From assembly GCA_016713875.1 (NCBI GenBank), contig JADJOI010000002.1, positions 258,943 through 322,942 of the forward strand: a stretch of 64,000 bases of DNA, in the 5' to 3' direction. Made by a program: the position numbers and the translations under genes. Positions 63,347-64,000 of the stretch are shown piece by piece. The stretch is from Flavobacteriales bacterium. Lineage in GTDB: Bacteria > Bacteroidota > Bacteroidia > Flavobacteriales_F > PHOS-HE28. How positions within the stretch are numbered: position 1 is the first letter of the stretch; the number at the start of each line of letters is the position of its first letter. The notes under the pieces are model-generated. The model was not told the DNA's origin, made no database searches, and worked only from the letters and a program-made list of their open reading frames with translations.

Positions 63347-63675
63347 CACCGACTTCGCTCCTCTGCCAGTTTCCGCAGCGGACCAAGGTGATTCCGGAGG
63401 ATCGCCCACACGGTCATGTCGTCCGTGGCATCGCAATGCACGCACCAAGCGGTTCCGGAAGGCGCGGATCTTCTGGCCGTCCTCGAACGGGTCGTCCGGG
63501 TCGAGCAGCATCAGCTTGTAGACGGCCTCGCCAATGACGATCAACCTGCGCTCAACAGCGTCCTTCACGGTAATGGAGGCGGCATATTGCTCGTAGGTCG
63601 TGATGCCTGCAAATGGATGTCGATCGCATCCAGAGCGAGGATGATATCAGACCAGTACTTGCGCTTGGCTTCCAT
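63346..63675 (-). CDS. hepT: HepT-like toxin (HEPT domain), broken by indels
   Basis: Start ATG at 63675 (MEAKRKYWSDIILALDAIDIHLQ), overlapping the mntA-like end by 29 bases. After an indel near 63605 it continues as TTYEQYAASITVKDAVERRLIVIGEAVYKLMLL and FEDGQKIRAFRNRLV, then VHCDATDDMTVWAILRNHLGPLRKLAEERSR and TGA at 63346. The ERRLIVIGEA helix and the RNxxxH core are the HEPT pattern of HepT toxins (RNase-like, neutralised by the MNT partner). In the motif RX4HXY the Tyr appears to be Asp here (RNRLVHCD); a nearby GTGC duplication makes this uncertain. Confidence 0.7.
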
Positions 63676-63978
63676 CGTACACCGCACCACTTGGTCCGTT
63701 CGATCACCTCGCGCATCCTACCGGGTTCTTTACCGAGCGCATGGTCAGCAGGGTCCACCCGGCGGCCAAAGAAAGCTCCATTTGTCCCACAGGTCCAGCA
63801 TCAGTTCCCGAAAGTGAGCGGGTCGCTGGCCTTCAGGTCCACCACCGTGTCCACATCGCTTTCCGCGTTGAACGGCCCATGAACCGGAAGATCCAAAGGC
63901 ATGTAGCGAGGCCACCTGATGCTCTTCGCACAGGCGCTTGAAGCCTTCTGTGTCGCGGGAGACCAGCTCGCGTAACAT
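63647..63978 (-). CDS. mntA: MntA-like nucleotidyltransferase antitoxin, broken by indels
   Basis: Start ATG at 63978 (MLRELVSRDTEGFKRLCEEHQVASLHAFGSS). With one base corrected it continues PFNAESDVDTVVDLKASDPLTFGELMLDLWDK, giving the minimal nucleotidyltransferase motif GSSx(9-10)DVD. It then reads RRVDLLTMRSVKNP, REVIERTK and VYDGSQAQVLV with TGA at 63647-63649. MntA proteins modify HepT with AMP to neutralise it; the two genes overlap, which is typical. A TAccTTTG box is 4 bases before the ATG. Confidence 0.7.
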
Positions 63979-63982
63979 ACTT

Positions 63983-63990
63983 CAAAGGTA
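63983..63990 (-). promoter_or_regulatory. TAccTTTG -7 promoter box of mntA-hepT
   Basis: Exact consensus match, four bases before the ATG, implying a leaderless transcript. Confidence 0.6.
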
Positions 63991-64000
63991 GGCAGGGATG

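Overview
The window reads as a high-GC member of the Bacteroidota, most likely an uncultured Flavobacteriales lineage. The evidence is TAnnTTTG promoter boxes in front of many genes, a short Bacteroidota-type primary sigma factor, the type IX secretion (T9SS) factor PorT next to ubiE, many secreted proteins ending in T9SS sorting domains, a TonB-dependent receptor, and class I FbaB-type aldolase. I see no tRNA, rRNA or CRISPR array.

Layout. 1-6168: the 3' part of a giant T9SS-exported C25-like peptidase with about 35 cysteine-rich repeats, broken by one frameshift. 6215-11699 (minus): a repeat/PKD adhesin-like protein with a gliding-type C-terminus, a BNR-like secreted protein and a small secreted protein. 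11825-15164 (plus): a small His/Cys protein, a TonB receptor and an L,D-transpeptidase. 15207-27213 (minus): a mainly housekeeping block (purE, purK, beta-barrel protein, M43 protease, methyltransferase, rpe, rpoD, pnp, rpsO, accD, fructose-bisphosphate aldolase). 27281-37336: TamA/BamA-like assembly factor, RNA methyltransferase, FAD dehydrogenase, porT, ubiE, PfkB sugar kinase, aminotransferase, a membrane protein and MeaB. 37343-46079 (minus): a compact operon of four large paralogues with coiled-coil C-termini, a 56-residue membrane protein and a small secreted protein, running on into meaB. 46385-51783 (minus): a two-gene module (small secreted protein plus large T9SS cargo) present twice in tandem. 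51939-56578: aminotransferase, DUF1573 protein, valS. 56601-63990: another T9SS cargo gene, an IS110 element, a Ppx/GppA phosphatase, a lipid A deacylase-like protein, a GIN-domain lipoprotein, a 3' fragment of acetyl-CoA synthetase and an MntA/HepT toxin-antitoxin pair.

Sequence quality differs along the window. Up to about 56.6 kb only three indels break genes (near 2541, 48626 and 53635). Beyond that nearly every gene is cut by several single-base indels, whatever its function, which looks like poor consensus rather than real gene decay. Those genes are described from their reconstructed frames.

How the parts work together: most of the accessory coding capacity makes cell-surface or secreted proteins for the T9SS, whose component PorT is encoded here. 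The most notable regulatory feature is the very tight spacing (4-10 bases) between TAnnTTTG-type boxes and start codons in nine genes, suggesting leaderless transcripts. A second is a perfect 13-bp inverted repeat that places a start codon in a hairpin loop.
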